This document shows positions 33,659-46,300 of a stretch of DNA of 64,000 bases, one piece after another. Under the pieces are notes generated by a model that was not told the DNA's origin, searched no databases, and saw nothing but the letters and a program-made list of their open reading frames with translations. Each line of letters opens with the position of its first letter. Within the stretch, counting starts at the first letter, position 1. The position numbers were made by a program, and so were the translations under genes. Location of the stretch: assembly GCA_020091685.1 (NCBI GenBank), contig CM034614.1, positions 2,880,724 through 2,944,723 on the forward strand, written 5' to 3'. Source of the stretch: Lutjanus erythropterus. Lineage: Eukaryota; Chordata; Actinopteri; Lutjaniformes; Lutjanidae.

Positions 33659-34544
33659 ATGGGCAGGGTAAAAATTATCATAAATTTGTGTAATGTTGAA
33701 AAATCTGGTGTTGATATGTGAACGAGTTCTCGTTAGGGTTCAAAATGAAATGTTCATCACTTTCCGACCAAATAATAAATCATACAAGAGTCCCGTCCTT
33801 GAGTATTGTCATCTAACCACTGTACGTCTTCTGTACGTTTTCCACTGCAGATTATTTTCTATGAGGACAGGAACTTCCAGGGTCGCTCCTATGAGTGCAC
33901 CGCGGACTGCGCCGACATCCACATGCACCTGAACCGCTGCAACTCCTGCAGGGTGGAGTACGGGTGCTTCGTGGTGTACGACCACCCCAACTTCATGGGT
34001 AATCAGGTCTTCCTGAGGAGGGGCGAGTACTCCGATTTCCAGCGCATGGGCGGCATGATGGGCATGATGGGCCTGGCCATGATGGACAGCATTCGCTCCT
34101 GCCGCATGGTCCCAATGGTAAGACATTTTGGTAGTTCAGCTCATACTTTACTTTAAATTGCCCGTCATAGATCAGTGAACTCCGCCTCAGAAACAGACTC
34201 CAGAGAAAGAAAGGCAGTCTAGAAAACCGTCTGGACTCTTATCATGTCTTGTCTTCCTCCAACAGCACAGGGGACAGTTCAGGATGAGGATCTACGAGAG
34301 GGAGAACTTCGGTGGCCAGATGCACGAGCTGATGGACGACTGCGAGTCCCTGCAGGACCGTTTCTTCATGTCCGACTGCCAGTCCTGCAACGTGATGGAG
34401 GGCCACTGGCTGATGTTCGAGCAGCCCAGCTTCAGAGGCCGCATGGTGTACGTGAGGCCCGGAGAGTACAGGAGCCTCCGGGACATGGGAATGAGCAGCA
34501 TGTCTAGAATCAGCTCCATCAGACGCATCATGGATGTGTGCTAA
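33659..34544 (+). CDS. Gamma-M-crystallin E, very methionine-rich
   Basis: Exons 33659-33667 (MGR), 33851-34117 and 34266-34544 give 184 residues, the longest of the array. Greek-key motifs are [27 protein letters not shown] and MFEQPSFRG. It has 23 methionines (about 12.5%) and a single tryptophan. Exon 2 has 89 codons; the eight extra fall in a [15 protein letters not shown] stretch encoded by repeated GGCATGATG units (34045-34085). Such methionine-rich, tryptophan-poor proteins are characteristic of fish gamma-M2. Introns are short (183 and 148 bp). AATAAA at 34572-34577 follows the stop. The plus-strand TATA box is 45 bp before the start codon. Confidence 0.93.
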
Positions 34545-34571
34545 TTGTCGTGCATTTAACAAGGGGTCAAA

Positions 34572-34577
34572 AATAAA
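34572..34577 (+). terminator. Polyadenylation signal AATAAA for crystallin E
   Basis: AATAAA 27 bases past the gene E stop codon. Confidence 0.6.
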
Positions 34578-34599
34578 AATCATATTTTGAATATTTGTA

Positions 34600-36370
34600 T
34601 TGCTGTTTGCAGTTTTCTTTATACGGAGTAAAATTACATTTGGTGGAGGAGGTATTATCTGGCCCAACACTGGAACGTTTTAAAGGTTCCCAAGAGTCTT
34701 TTCCCACCATTATTGCAACTGCTTATTCAGTACCAGCTAGTTGAAATGAGCTCAGTATTAACATGCAGTTATTATTCAGACTATCTGTAAGTCCATAAAT
34801 ACCCTTAACGAACCACTGAAGTGATGAAACAGTCAAAATTTATTTTAAGGCTGGGCAATATATCAATATTACAGCTGTATATATTGATACTGTGATATGA
34901 AACTAGATTTTGCTATATTATTATACGTAAGAAGTGTCGTCTTTTCTTGGTTTTAAAGGCCGCATTCCAGTAAAGTGATGGAACTTTGCTTTTACCGACA
35001 TTAATGGTGATTATTTATCAAAAATCTCATTGTGTTAATATTCTGCATAAGAATCATTTGTCATCCGTACAATTTTTTCACGTTACCTATTGAGGTATTT
35101 TGTCAAAAATATTGTCATATTTAATTTTGCTTATTACTCAGCCCAAATATAATACTGATGTGAAAAATTTGCAAATTGCATTATGAGTTACCATGTGTGC
35201 AAAGCTGATATTTTGGTGCTATACTGACGCTCATGAACAGTCGATAATGGAAAGGTTTTATCCTCTTATGAGCATGAATGTGCTTATAAAATGTTATAGC
35301 TATTGGCCTACTGCATTTGGGCCTGATGGTGACAGAATACTATGATTGCTCTTTTGGGCACTGATGAAATGTTGTTTTGCACCAAAGTGAAAGATGAACA
35401 CAGCTCCCAGGGTGAAAATGTTCATGCTTTGCAGATTTAATTATCCATCAATAATTTTTGGATGCAGAACCTTAAAGACGGACTAATGCTGCGTCTGAAA
35501 ACACAAACTGTGTGTGCTATTGTTCAGCCCTACTTTCCTGAGCACCTCCTTCCTTTCTGCAGACTCATAACCATGGTAACCTGTGCCAACAATGGGCCAA
35601 TTTAAAAAATATATTATGCAAACTTTTCTTACATTAAAACTGAAACTTTACTGACGTTACACCAGACATGCCTTGGTCGCTTGTCTGTTACGTTGTTGTC
35701 ACCGTCTCTACTGCATTGCATTGTGGGATATTTATGCCGGTTTAGTGTCCAGTGCTTTGCATACTGTGATATTCAATATGCACCTCATGTACTACTGGTT
35801 TCATACTGTTTTGGAGTACTAAATAGTATGTTAGTATGGAATTCAGGATGCAGCAGATGCATGTGAAATTGGTAGTAACTGCAGGATAATGGAGCAAATA
35901 TGTCTCCTAGCGAGGTATGATGTGTGTCAAAACCATTTAAATCTTAATCTGTAACATAATTAAACCTAATGTTACAGTAGGTAAAGGTATGAAAGAAGTT
36001 GGCCACCATGCACCAAGCTACTGCTCAGCCCAGACCAAGTAAGCCTGCAGCTGCAAAAGTTCTGAATTTACTGAACTGAGCGAGGATGTTTTTGATTTCT
36101 TATAAATTCAACTACTTATTTCTAAGAGGATGACTGTGCTATTTGTTCCATCAAAAGTTATATATTTGGTCTTTAAATCGAAGCATTTTATTTACTCTTG
36201 CATGTGTCTAAATGTTAAATATTGTTCTATAAATACACGTGTCCTGTATGGCACAAAAATACAAAAGTAATGCAATAACTAGAGTTTGCTTTGTCATTGT
36301 GAAATCTGCTCCACTACTGTTTAATCTAAGTGAGTGCAGTGTTCACAGCTTTGATGTATAATACAGTAGG
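34600..36370. other. Intergenic between crystallins E and F
   Basis: AT-rich DNA with no exon and no repeat I can name. ORF-like frames are short and without similarity to the array. Confidence 0.45.
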
Positions 36371-36387
36371 GACTACCACGCTGATGA

Positions 36388-36449
36388 GCTGACTCAGGTA
36401 TTTTGTACAATCGAGGGCCAAATTCTTTTGATGTCACATGATGCATAAA
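36388..36449 (+). promoter_or_regulatory. Crystallin F promoter: Maf-type site and TATA-like box
   Basis: GCTGACTCAG at 36388-36397 matches the core of a Maf-response element. CATAAAAGG starts at 36444, 53 bp before the start codon. The TATA is one base off consensus. Confidence 0.5.
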
Positions 36450-36496
36450 AGGCAGCACGCCAGTGAGAAGAACAACAGAAATCAAATAGCGTGACC

Positions 36497-38090
36497 ATGA
36501 GCGCAAAGGTAATGAAGGGTACAGATCACTGCACCAGCCACTGATGCATATATTGACTCTTTTTTTTTTTTTTTTTTTTTTTTTTACTGGATATGGACCA
36601 GAATCCTGTAGCACATGACCTCTGCCAACAGTGTGATTTGTATTAACAATATGATAATCACATAACTCATCTGAACATTTAACTCTTGATGTTTTCTAAC
36701 GTTGGACCCAAACACAATCTGTGTCTTTCTCTCTAGATCATCTTCTTCGAGGGGACAAACTTCCAGGGCCGCTCGTATGAGTGCATCGGTGACTGTTCTG
36801 AACTCACCTCTCACCTGAGCAGCTGCAGCTCCTGCAGGGTCGAGAGCGGGACGTTCATGGTCTACGAAAAGCCCAACTTCACGGGCCAGCAGTACCTCCT
36901 GACCATGGGAGAGTACCCCGAGTATCAGAATACCATCGGCTTCAATGACTGCATCCAGTCCTGCCGCATTGTCCCTGTGGTAAATATGTGCACGATGTCA
37001 CCACACAAGGACAGACAAAAGCAGTCAGTAATGTAAAGGGACAGTCTGATGAGAAATATGCAGAATCAAATGAGAATGTCGAGATCATCTTCACCTCTGT
37101 GCGTCCAGTAGTGCTACTTCCAGGATGTGTTGGATGGTAGAAACTTCTAGCTCAGGAAAAACAAACAAACATCAAAAGTGAAAAACAACCCCAAGGAATG
37201 ACAAAATCATCCTAACTCAAGGTACTCATCCTTGGTTTTTTTCCCAGGCTTTCGCTGGCATTTTGATATCTCCATGACAACTGTGGAAACTTCATCTGCT
37301 GATTAAGAAACTTAGATGTCGTTGAAAGGCCTGGGAAAAAAGCTAGCAAGTGGATGTTTGGACTGAAGGTGCCACAAGCAATTCTGGAGAAAGATACTCG
37401 ATTGCTGCATCTCGTTCCAAGGTTGTCAAGTAGTTTTTAAGTCATTTTGAGTTGGCCGTGCGACCTAAGTCACCAACCCAAAGCATTGATCAAATATCTT
37501 TGTCCAAAATATTTGAGGATGAACATTTCTTACTGCCAAAGCTGTCTTGTGTGCTGTACCTTGTTAGCTAGCTAGTGATACAGAAGGGTTTTGCTAACAC
37601 TCAGAGTGACTTTTGAGATGTAGTGGAATCACAGATTAAACCAATTCTCAAACAGGCACATTACTTGATAGAGTTAGCTCACAGCTGCTACCTATTTCTT
37701 AGCATGACCACCATCTTTTATTGCTACTTGTGTTAACAGCAGCTAGGTTGAACTTGAAACAGCACACATGTATTTCATTTAATTTGACTTTTTTGTTTTT
37801 TTTTACTTACACAGCACATGGGACCCTTCAAGATGTTGATCTACGAGAGACAAAACTTCGAAGGCCAGATGCACGAGCTGACCGAGGACTGCGACTCCAT
37901 TCAGGATAATTATCACATGTCTGACATGCAGTCCTGCAACGTGATGGAGGGCTACTGGCTGATGTTCGAGCAGCCGAACTACGAGGGCAAGATGTTTTAC
38001 TTGAAGCCAGGAAAGTACAGGAACCTCAGAGAGCTGAGCAACGACGACATTAAGTTCAACTCGATCAAACGCATCACAGAATCTGTCTGA
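36497..38090 (+). CDS. Gamma-M-crystallin F
   Basis: Exons 36497-36508 (MSAK), 36737-36979 and 37815-38090 give 176 residues. Greek-key motifs are FFEGTNFQG, VYEKPNFTG, IYERQNFEG and MFEQPNYEG. It has one tryptophan (EGYWLMFEQ) and fewer methionines than D or E. The second residue pair of the first motif is GT in place of the usual DR/DK. The C-terminal half is lysine-rich (GKMFYLKPGKYR, IKFNSIKRI), unlike its neighbours. The four-residue first exon is one longer than the array norm. Exon 2 has no long ATG-initiated frame and is easy to miss. A run of 26 T (36560-36585) lies in intron 1. AATAAA is at 38287-38292. Confidence 0.9.
36560..36585 (+). repeat. Poly(T) run in crystallin F intron 1
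   Basis: 26 uninterrupted T residues; possibly the reverse tail of a short retroelement, but no element body is recognisable beside it. Confidence 0.9.
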
Positions 38091-38286
38091 TGACTTATAT
38101 TGAGCTACTAAGTTTTGCAGGTGATTTGTTTTTATCAGTATTAACAAGTTGTCAAAGTGAGAGGCAAAAAGAAGGAGCCTTGTTTTTAATCCTGAAACTG
38201 TGATTCTGTGCATTGTTTGCATGTAGTTCCAGTTGTACTGTGCAATCCAGCCACAAAGAATTTACCTCTAACTGTGTGATGCGCAC

Positions 38287-38292
38287 AATAAA
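38287..38292 (+). terminator. Polyadenylation signal AATAAA for crystallin F
   Basis: AATAAA 197 bases past the gene F stop codon; the nearest canonical signal seen. Confidence 0.45.
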
Positions 38293-38299
38293 ACAATTT

Positions 38300-40700
38300 G
38301 CTGCATATCTGTGTGAATTAATTACAAACACAATGTTGATAAGTAATGGGGTGAATCCACTGATATGAAACAGGTAACCTGGGGTGAAAACATGCACGGC
38401 AAATTTACAGCATTTGTGAATAAATAGCATCTCAAATATGACTCTACAGCACAGCAGACAACTTTCTATTTTAGGTTAGGGTGGAAACATATAGGCGGTC
38501 AGTTTTAATGAATGATGTGACAAGCGATGGAATTTGTGCAACATTTCCTAAATTTTTGTTGAAGCATTTAAAAATTCTACACACACACAATAATATGACT
38601 GGTTCAACTCAGCACCTCCATCTCCTTAACGTTTCCTCTGTTCTAGACACCAGCATTAAAATGTCACCCTTATGTCAGGTGTCACAAAGATTATGTCACA
38701 TGCTTGTTTTTTGCTTGGTCTGCCTTTTTGTTTGAAACAAGTTCAGGTTTAATGAAGACTAAAGTAGTTAATGGGACTATCAGTATTAATGGAGATTTTT
38801 ATGGCATTTTATGGAGACCCAAACCAGTCTGTGACTTTTGCACCTCGGCCACTGAAGAACCTCAAATAAGTGAATTAGAGAATTTGCTGTAAAAATGATA
38901 TTTTTATATATTTCAGTTCTTTCAGGAAGTTGCACTGTTGAGCAACAATGAACACAAATGCAACTAATCTCTGTGAATTCTGCATGACCTTGCAATTTAG
39001 TCAAATCACCACAACCTTTCTGCAGATTTGACCAATCATCGTAGCGTCCATGAATCAGTTTGTCTTAATGAATCAACTCAATGTTTTATAATTTACTATT
39101 ATTTAGCTTTTTAAAAAAGTTTTGACAAGGGTACTGAAAACAACACAAGGTCTGACATTGTTATTGACATGTATCAACGCTCTGTGCACTTCTATATTTT
39201 AGAATTTTGTGCTGTTTTGATTTAGTTTGAGCTCTAAAAATACCCCCAGGTGCACTTCTTCATTTACAAATGAAGTATATTTTGCTATAATATTTGTAAT
39301 CCTGAGCATTTTTGGTAAGGTTACATAAAACACTCGAACCAGAGTGCTATTTTATTCTCCTTGAAACAAGCTGCCTTTGATTTTTAATGAACTTTCTTTT
39401 TTTTGTAATGTTCTTGCTCCTGCAGAACATGCATCAACATTTTTTAGAAAAGTTGCCATAAAATCAGGCATTTTGGGATGCAACAATCTCAAAAAAATGC
39501 CCACAAAATCCTGAAGGGACTGATATTTGCATGATATATGTACGAGACATGTTTTCTAACACACATTATAAAATATACAGGACTGGAGGGAACAAAGGCG
39601 CTCACAAAAATACTAGTATGAATAGCCATGGAGGGAGGAGGGGCCCATAGGGAATGTCTCTGTACTGGGTCCAGAATTTTTTTGCTACACCCCTGATCAT
39701 GATAAACTTCAGGCAGCTGTAGGCTAAGTTGCCTCTAAATGTAAAGTTCAAGTGCACACCGCACAGCAGATACTGTCTGCATGGCTCAATATGTGCATGC
39801 ATGTAAATGAGGCAACACTACTTTTACAGTATTACAGCCTTAAAAGAGACTTAAAAATCTTGATGCGTGTGTAACAACTGTTTACACTTGCTGTTGCCGC
39901 TCTTTGTTGAGCAGCTCTATTGTATAAAATCTGGCCCGTACAGACAGTAGTGGGGAAAAAAAAAAAAAAAACATTCTAGAGCTTGGTCCATGGAGGATAT
40001 GCCAATATGGGCGGACAAAAGCAAACCTGAAAGATCCAGTGACTGTAAAACAAGGTGTTATGCTGACATGAAGAAAATAATGGTTTCCGAAGTGTAAATC
40101 ATATAAAAGCTGCCGCTGTGCGCAGAGGCAAGGCAGTGGGTTGTGTTCACTTCGCAGGAAATCAGAAAGGAGCAACACATTGGATATTCCACTACAGTGT
40201 TTACAGTTTTAAAGTCAAAATGTTGTTATTTCAGCCCTGTGAAATGTGGTTCTTTAAAATGGGGTATAAAGGACAAGTATCTTTGTGGTATTACAACAGA
40301 ATCATTACAGCCTTGGTCATACCGTCATACAGCACAACAATCATCTGTATTAGATAAATTGGACATATAATGTAGAATAATTATGTAGTATGTATAATAT
40401 TGTGTGTTTTGTTGTACAAATATAAAGATGTATGTGCGCTGCAGATGGAAAAATAAACTTTGTACAAACAAATATAGGTTTTCACAAGTTTTTCAGCATT
40501 TCATATATTATCTTTCCATTTAAATCAAAGCGTATGTTCGGAGGTTTGGTGATTTGTGTCGTCTATTTGGTTTATTTAAAGATTCTAACTATTCTAAACT
40601 TCCACTATCAACCAGAGCAAATTCAAAGGGGAGCCTCCGCTCAAAAGAAAAGAGCTGATTTGCTTCGTTGAGCACACAAAACAGAAAGAAATATTGTTCT
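38300..40700. other. Intergenic between crystallins F and G
   Basis: AT-rich. 39570-39690 has GGGGCCCATAGGGAATGTCTC and TTTTTTGCTACACCCCTGA, which look like a decayed dispersed repeat. A poly(A) run is at 39957-39972. An isolated CATATAAAAG at about 40100 has no gene behind it. Confidence 0.4.
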
Positions 40701-40710
40701 GTGTGAAAGA

Positions 40711-40770
40711 GCTGACGAGTCCGCTCATTGTTCTGAATTACAATGACACAGGTCATCCGTGGGTTATAAA
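40711..40770 (+). promoter_or_regulatory. Crystallin G promoter: Maf half-site and TATA box
   Basis: TTATAAAGG begins at 40764, about 53 bp before the start codon. GCTGACGAGTC at 40711-40721 is a Maf-type half-site about 42 bp upstream of the TATA. CATTGTTC at 40726 resembles a SOX site. Confidence 0.5.
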
Positions 40771-40822
40771 GGCAGCGCGGAGCCCACGGCTGCTGCTAGT
40801 GTGACGAAGGTTAGCCAACACA

Positions 40823-41607
40823 ATGGGTAAGGTAAGGCTGCTTGTTTTGCCGTGTGTCTTTTGTGCTTCTGCATACCTGCGTGGATTGCTCAGCCGAAGC
40901 CGGTGACCTGGAAGCCTTTTCATATCTGGTCTGGTACGCACATACATATTTCTCTTAATTTGAGCCAGTATTATTTTTGAAAATCCCTCGCTTGCTGTTT
41001 CCAGATCATCTTCTACGAGGACAGGAACTTCCAGGGGCGCTCCTATGAGTGCAGCAGTGAATGCTCTGACCTGCATTCCCACTTCAGCCGCTGCAACTCC
41101 ATTAGAGTGGACAGCGGGGACTGGATGGTCTATGAGAGACCCAACTACATGGGCTACCAGTACTTCCTGAGGAAGGGCGACTATCCTGACTACCAGCGCT
41201 GGATGGGATTCAACGACTGTGTGCGCTCCTGCCGTATGATCCCTACAGTAAGCCTCAGTCTGGTGTTCACCTTACAATTTCTTTTACTAATCTTTCACTG
41301 TTCTAGAGGCTAATAACTCGCTTTGTCTGTTCTGCAGCACCAAGGCTCTCACAGAATGATGATCTACGAGCGCCCAGAGTTTAGAGGCCAGATGCTGGAA
41401 CTGACTGACGACTGCCCCTCCCTGTACGAACGCTTCCATTCCAACGATATCTACTCCTGCAACGTGATGGACGGTCACTGGATCTTCTACGAGCACCCCC
41501 ACTACAGGGGACGCCAGTACCTGATGCGCCCCGGTGAATACAGGAGGTTTAATGAGTGGGGAAGCTTGAGTTCTAGGGTGGGATCCATCAGACGCATCAC
41601 TGTGTAA
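40823..41607 (+). CDS. Gamma-crystallin G, canonical four-tryptophan type
   Basis: Exons 40823-40831 (MGK), 41005-41247 and 41338-41607 give 173 residues, the shortest and most canonical of the array. Greek-key motifs are [27 protein letters not shown] and FYEHPHYRG. It has exactly four tryptophans (GDWMVYE, QRWMGF, GHWIFYE, NEWGS), the arrangement typical of vertebrate gamma-crystallins, in contrast to D-F and H. Introns are very short (173 and 90 bp). AATAAA lies at 41658-41663. It converges on gene H, with only about 410 bp between stop codons. Maf half-site and TATA are listed separately. Confidence 0.93.
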
Positions 41608-41657
41608 GAAAAGCAGATGTCCAGACACTGTTGAAGTATTATTAATAATGTACTGCC

Positions 41658-41663
41658 AATAAA
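41658..41663 (+). terminator. Polyadenylation signal AATAAA for crystallin G
   Basis: AATAAA 50 bases past the gene G stop codon. Confidence 0.6.
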
Positions 41664-41975
41664 TCTATCCAATAACTACTTGTCTGTTCACTGCTTCATT
41701 TGTTTTCTTAAAGCTCTTTGAGTTCAGGGGGGTCTTGAGAAGTTTAGTTTGGTGGCAAACTGGGTCACACTGCTTGTGTTTTGAAACGGAGAAAGTTACA
41801 AAATGAAACTTTCTAGACAACTGTTATCAGCCATACTCTTATTTTGTGAGTTGATCAAATGTTACAGGAAAGGGAACAAGGACAGAAGATAAAAAACAAA
41901 CACATGATGAAAACATACTATTGTCATGTCTTTTAAAAACTGAGACACACACGCACCCAGTATAAGCCCAGCATT

Positions 41976-41981
41976 TTTATT
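41976..41981 (-). terminator. Polyadenylation signal AATAAA for crystallin H
   Basis: AATAAA on the minus strand, 34 bases past the gene H stop codon. Confidence 0.6.
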
Positions 41982-42015
41982 GAGAACAGAAAGAGGAAAA
42001 CAGTTAGAAAGACTT

Positions 42016-43248
42016 CTAGTTGAAGTCGGTGATTTGCCTGAGCGAGCCGATCCTTGGACTGGCGCCGCCCCAGTCACTGTATCTGCGGTACTCGCCAGGT
42101 CTCAGGTAGTAGGTCCTTCCCTTGTAGTTGGGTTGGTCATACAGCAGCCAGTGGCCGTCGACCACGTTGCACGAGTTGATGTCAGAGATACGCAGGCGGT
42201 CCTGGACGTTGGGGCAGTCATCGCTGATCTCGTGCATTTGGCCGCTCATGTCTGGACGCTCATACAGTCTGATTTTGTAGGAACCACGGTGCTGCAGGAA
42301 GAAAGAAAGTTAAAGTTAATCCCTGTCTATATAATATCTGCAAGTTAGCATGTAGGTAGAACAAAAAGGGTTTACAAAATCAGTCTCAATCAAAAAAGTT
42401 TCATTTAAGCTGCATGAGTACCAGATTAGTGGAGTTCAACCAACAGCTCGAGTCATAATGACGCTAAATCTCAGCTAATCTACGTAAGAGCAGTAAGACG
42501 TCTTTGCTTTAGAGAAATTCTATTCCACATGAGTTGCTGAGGATTTATGTTCCAAAAAGTCCTTCAAACTAAACTCAAACCAAAGTTCTGTTACTTATCA
42601 GTGCCGTCCTTTTTATCATTCTGTCTTTCATCAGCTGTTTAGCCTCGGCAAAGCCACTTTCACCCAATTATATTGTTGGATTTCAGATTTGAGGGACTTC
42701 ACAATTTTCATCTTCATGGAAAGCAGACTAGTTATCTTACAACCCTTACATTTATCCTGTGGACACTCAGTATGTTCATGTAAACTAACTGAAATATCTA
42801 TTTAAATCTGTTTCATTTAGTTTTGCACCATTTTCTCTAGTTGCATGTTAAATTATTTGTTCAAAACTTTAAAAATGTTCAAAAATTCCCATAAATCTTA
42901 GGCTTACCATGGGGATCATGCGGCAGGAGCGGATGCAGTCGCTGATGCCAATCATGCGCTGGTTGTCAGAGTACTCCCCCCTGCGGAGGAAATACTGGTG
43001 GCCCAGGTAGTGGGGTCTCTCATACACCATGAAGCAGCCGCTCTCCACCCGGATGGAGTTGCAGCGGTTGAAGTAAGGGTGAAGGTCGGCACAGTCGCTC
43101 ACGCACTCATGGTGCCGACCCTGGAAATTTCTGTCCTCGTAGAATATGATCTGCAAATGTTTGTTGATGCTCTGATTAATTATCAGCTCCCACTTTATTA
43201 AATGATTTCATTCTGTCTTTTCAGTAACACTAAACTTACCTTTCCCAT
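42016..43248 (-). CDS. Gamma-M-crystallin H
   Basis: Exons 43248-43240 (MGK), 43150-42908 and 42291-42016 give 175 residues. Greek-key motifs are [27 protein letters not shown] and LYDQPNYKG. The N-terminal domain has no tryptophan (SGCFMVYE in place of a W); the C-terminal domain has both ([13 protein letters not shown]), so the protein is intermediate between D-F and G. The third motif has methionine (PDMSG) where a phenylalanine or tyrosine is usual. The TATA box on the minus strand is TATAAA at 43313-43308, 60 nt before the start codon. It is the last gene of the array before the gap to boll. Confidence 0.92.
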
Positions 43249-43307
43249 TGTTATTTTGGTAGTGGGCCAGACTGATGGTCAATTGACGCTCTCGGTTCCG
43301 CTGTCCT

Positions 43308-43313
43308 TTTATA
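43308..43313 (-). promoter_or_regulatory. TATA box of crystallin H
   Basis: TATAAA in ATATAAAAGG on the minus strand, 60 nt upstream of the start codon. Confidence 0.6.
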
Positions 43314-43319
43314 TTAAGT

Positions 43320-46300
43320 AGAGGTGTGATGGCACAGCATAAAGTATTGTCATCCAAATAATAAATACAAATCTGTTTATGTACAGCGACGCACTAGAGT
43401 AATGAGTTACTGTTGTCTCCTTTTCACATGTTCATCACTATTGATCAAAACAACGCAGAGTGTTGGTGACCCAGGGGTCGCTGCTCACAGTATCAGCAAA
43501 ACAACAAACCTTATTTGTCATTAACAGTTAAAAAGATTGCATACACTCCCTCAGGACAACTATGTATGATTACATTAACTCTACGAATTTATTAACCATG
43601 CACAACTTGCAAATTACTGCAGTATAACATTCTTTCAGATAAAAGAACCCCCACAAAGTCATGAAATGAATAAGAACCTGTGTAATAAACGCTCATCTGG
43701 GGCCCCCTGGTGGCCACGGTGTCCAAAGACGCTAAATTAGTTCATTCTTCTTAGACACACTTGGCAATATTTTATGCAATGAATCAATGTGTCATACTCA
43801 TAGTTACATTACAAAGGATCTACCTTTTAGTTTGTTTTAAAGTCATGGTTGCAGCGTGATAAAACCAGTCAACCACTCAGGACTGACACTTGAAAATTCT
43901 TCACCAACTAGGCTTTATATTTAGGACGGTCAAGCCAGCACTTGGAAAACTCGCACCTACTGATCGTGGAAATGACTAAAAACAAATTCCACACTTTTCC
44001 ATAATGCATAGGCATGCATTACGTCCATAACATTCAGCAGACATTTAAGCTTCCCTTAACATGAAGTTAAATATCTTTTGTGATTCAGACCTGCCTTAAA
44101 ACTAACAATATTAGCATCTGATGTTAGCACTTAGCTGAAAGCACTGCCGTGGCCAAACACAGCCTCAAACAGCTCCCAGCATGGACTCTCAGTCTTGTTA
44201 GCTTGTGGTAAAATCACTCTGAACCCGTTAAATTGTCCTAAAAAGCCTAGAATGGCCATACATGAAATCATCATCAACACAGATCATTTTCTCCTGATAA
44301 AGGGTTAATTTGTCTTGAGAAATCAAGCTTTGTTAACTCGAGATAATGAGATAATCCACCCATTATCACGAGGAAACAAAAGCTTTATAATTCTTGCCTG
44401 CAGTGCCAGTGTAGCAGTTGTGTACTTGTGTTGAATTAGACTCCAACCAGCCGTTTATTCTGATAAAATCAGATTTCGTATTAGGTCTCTCTCAACCACC
44501 TTTGTAGTAATAAGCTCCAGGAATTGCACGGGGAGAGGATACAGAGGACTGGGAACAGACTGTACACTGTAAACAAAAATAAAACAGTAAAGTAACGTTA
44601 CATAATGGCCGGTAACTCTAAGTGGAATCATTAATTCTACCACACCAGCGTGCAAAGAACATCACGACAACGCCACTGATTCAATATGAAAGTGTCAAAT
44701 CAAGGAGAGCCCCTAACTGATCAATGCATCAGACTGTACTTCAATCAAGGTCTATCACAGGCAGAGAACAGGCATATAACCCTGTCTGGCACTGGAGCAG
44801 CTAAAAACTAATAATTTAACATATTTGCATATCTTATTTATTCCATTTAGGATGGGAAATGCATTAATGTGCCCTGCCAACTTCAGCTGTGCATGAGACA
44901 ACACAGTATTTCCTCTCTTTTCTGTTCATTTTAACAGGACAGCGGAGATTCAGAACCTTCAGAATGCATATATTAAACTGCAGACAAGTTATTTATGTTC
45001 ATATCAACTTTAAACAAAGAGTTTTCATAAAACTGTTGTAATAAATGTACAATCGGCATATCTATTTGTTTATATTTCAGTTCAATCTTGGATTGAAACC
45101 AAATCAAAGCTTGAATGTGCCCTTTTTGTGACAGATTTGATCTGTTTTGAATGGACAAGTTTCTCAGATCTCAATAAATGTTAAGAAATGACTATGAAGT
45201 GGTTTTCAGGGGCACCAGAATCTACTGACAATGTGACAAGTAAATTAAGATTTTGTGTGTTACATGCCCAAAAATTTAATGCAGGAAATGTTTAAGATGT
45301 TTTTTTGGTTTATTTTCTGAACGGTACAGAGTTTTTGGTTTAGGAGAAGCTTGAGGAATAACGTTGTGCATTACGTTCTCATATTCCACACACCTTCACT
45401 GTAGATATGTAGGTTCATCGCACACTGACTGCTGACAGAGGGAGACACGGCTGTTTTATAAACCTCAATCTTTTGTCATTCTAATGAGCAGCCATGTGGT
45501 GCTTGCCAAGGTTTTGATCCCATTCGTACACATAAAAACCCTGAATCATCAGAGGCTATCGGCCTGGACTGGCACCGCTGGTCCCCTACTTTTATTACAC
45601 CCACATAAATGCATTTTATTTTTTAATGTTCAGTGTTTCAAAAGTGTTTCATTGACGTTTGCATCACAAGACGGTGAACCATGGCAGAATGTGGTGCTGT
45701 AATAACGCAGGGGAACTCCACACTTTGTCAGGTCTGAGAAGATCATCAGGGTTAAGAACGGCTGCGTTACAAACTGGGTGTTTAAAAGATGTTAGGTATT
45801 TACTGTAAAAGGTACGGGGATGTTAAGTTATACTATCATGGGAGATTTAGTATTCAGCATTTATGTAGTATGACCCATAAACTTCAAAACGTCTCTGTGA
45901 GTCTAGTGAGTCCCCGATCATTCTGGAAATTCAGAACTAAAACACTTGAGAGTTCATCTCAGATCACAGGTTTTGTTGTAGCTGATTTCATTTTTGTTTA
46001 GTAGCATGAAACAAATCAATCAACCGTTGCATATATGTAAAACACAGCCAGTACAGCAAAGGAAACGTTTATTTCCATTCAAGAACTGGAAACACACTGA
46101 ACTATAAATAATATAGTGACTGGCGGTCATGTGATATGCAGTTAGTTAAAGAAATACTGCACATAGCTCTTTAACAAACATCACAAAAATAGTTTAGATT
46201 AGTTTCTTTCTTGTGGTACAATTTGCCGTTTGCTTTCAACAGCAGGAAAATAGAAAAAGAAAACCCTGAGACAAAATATATGGAGCTGCAAATTCAGTCA

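Noticed and set aside
33809-34126. Frames antisense to crystallin exons (also 20142-20399, 21076-21336, 32520-32897, 34242-34670, 42998-43201)
   Set aside because: Shadows of strongly biased exons; not flanked by their own splice sites or starts.
40091-40110. CATATAAAAG resembling an orphan crystallin TATA box
   Set aside because: No MGK-type exon, domain exon or remnant follows within 700 bp; chance or repeat.
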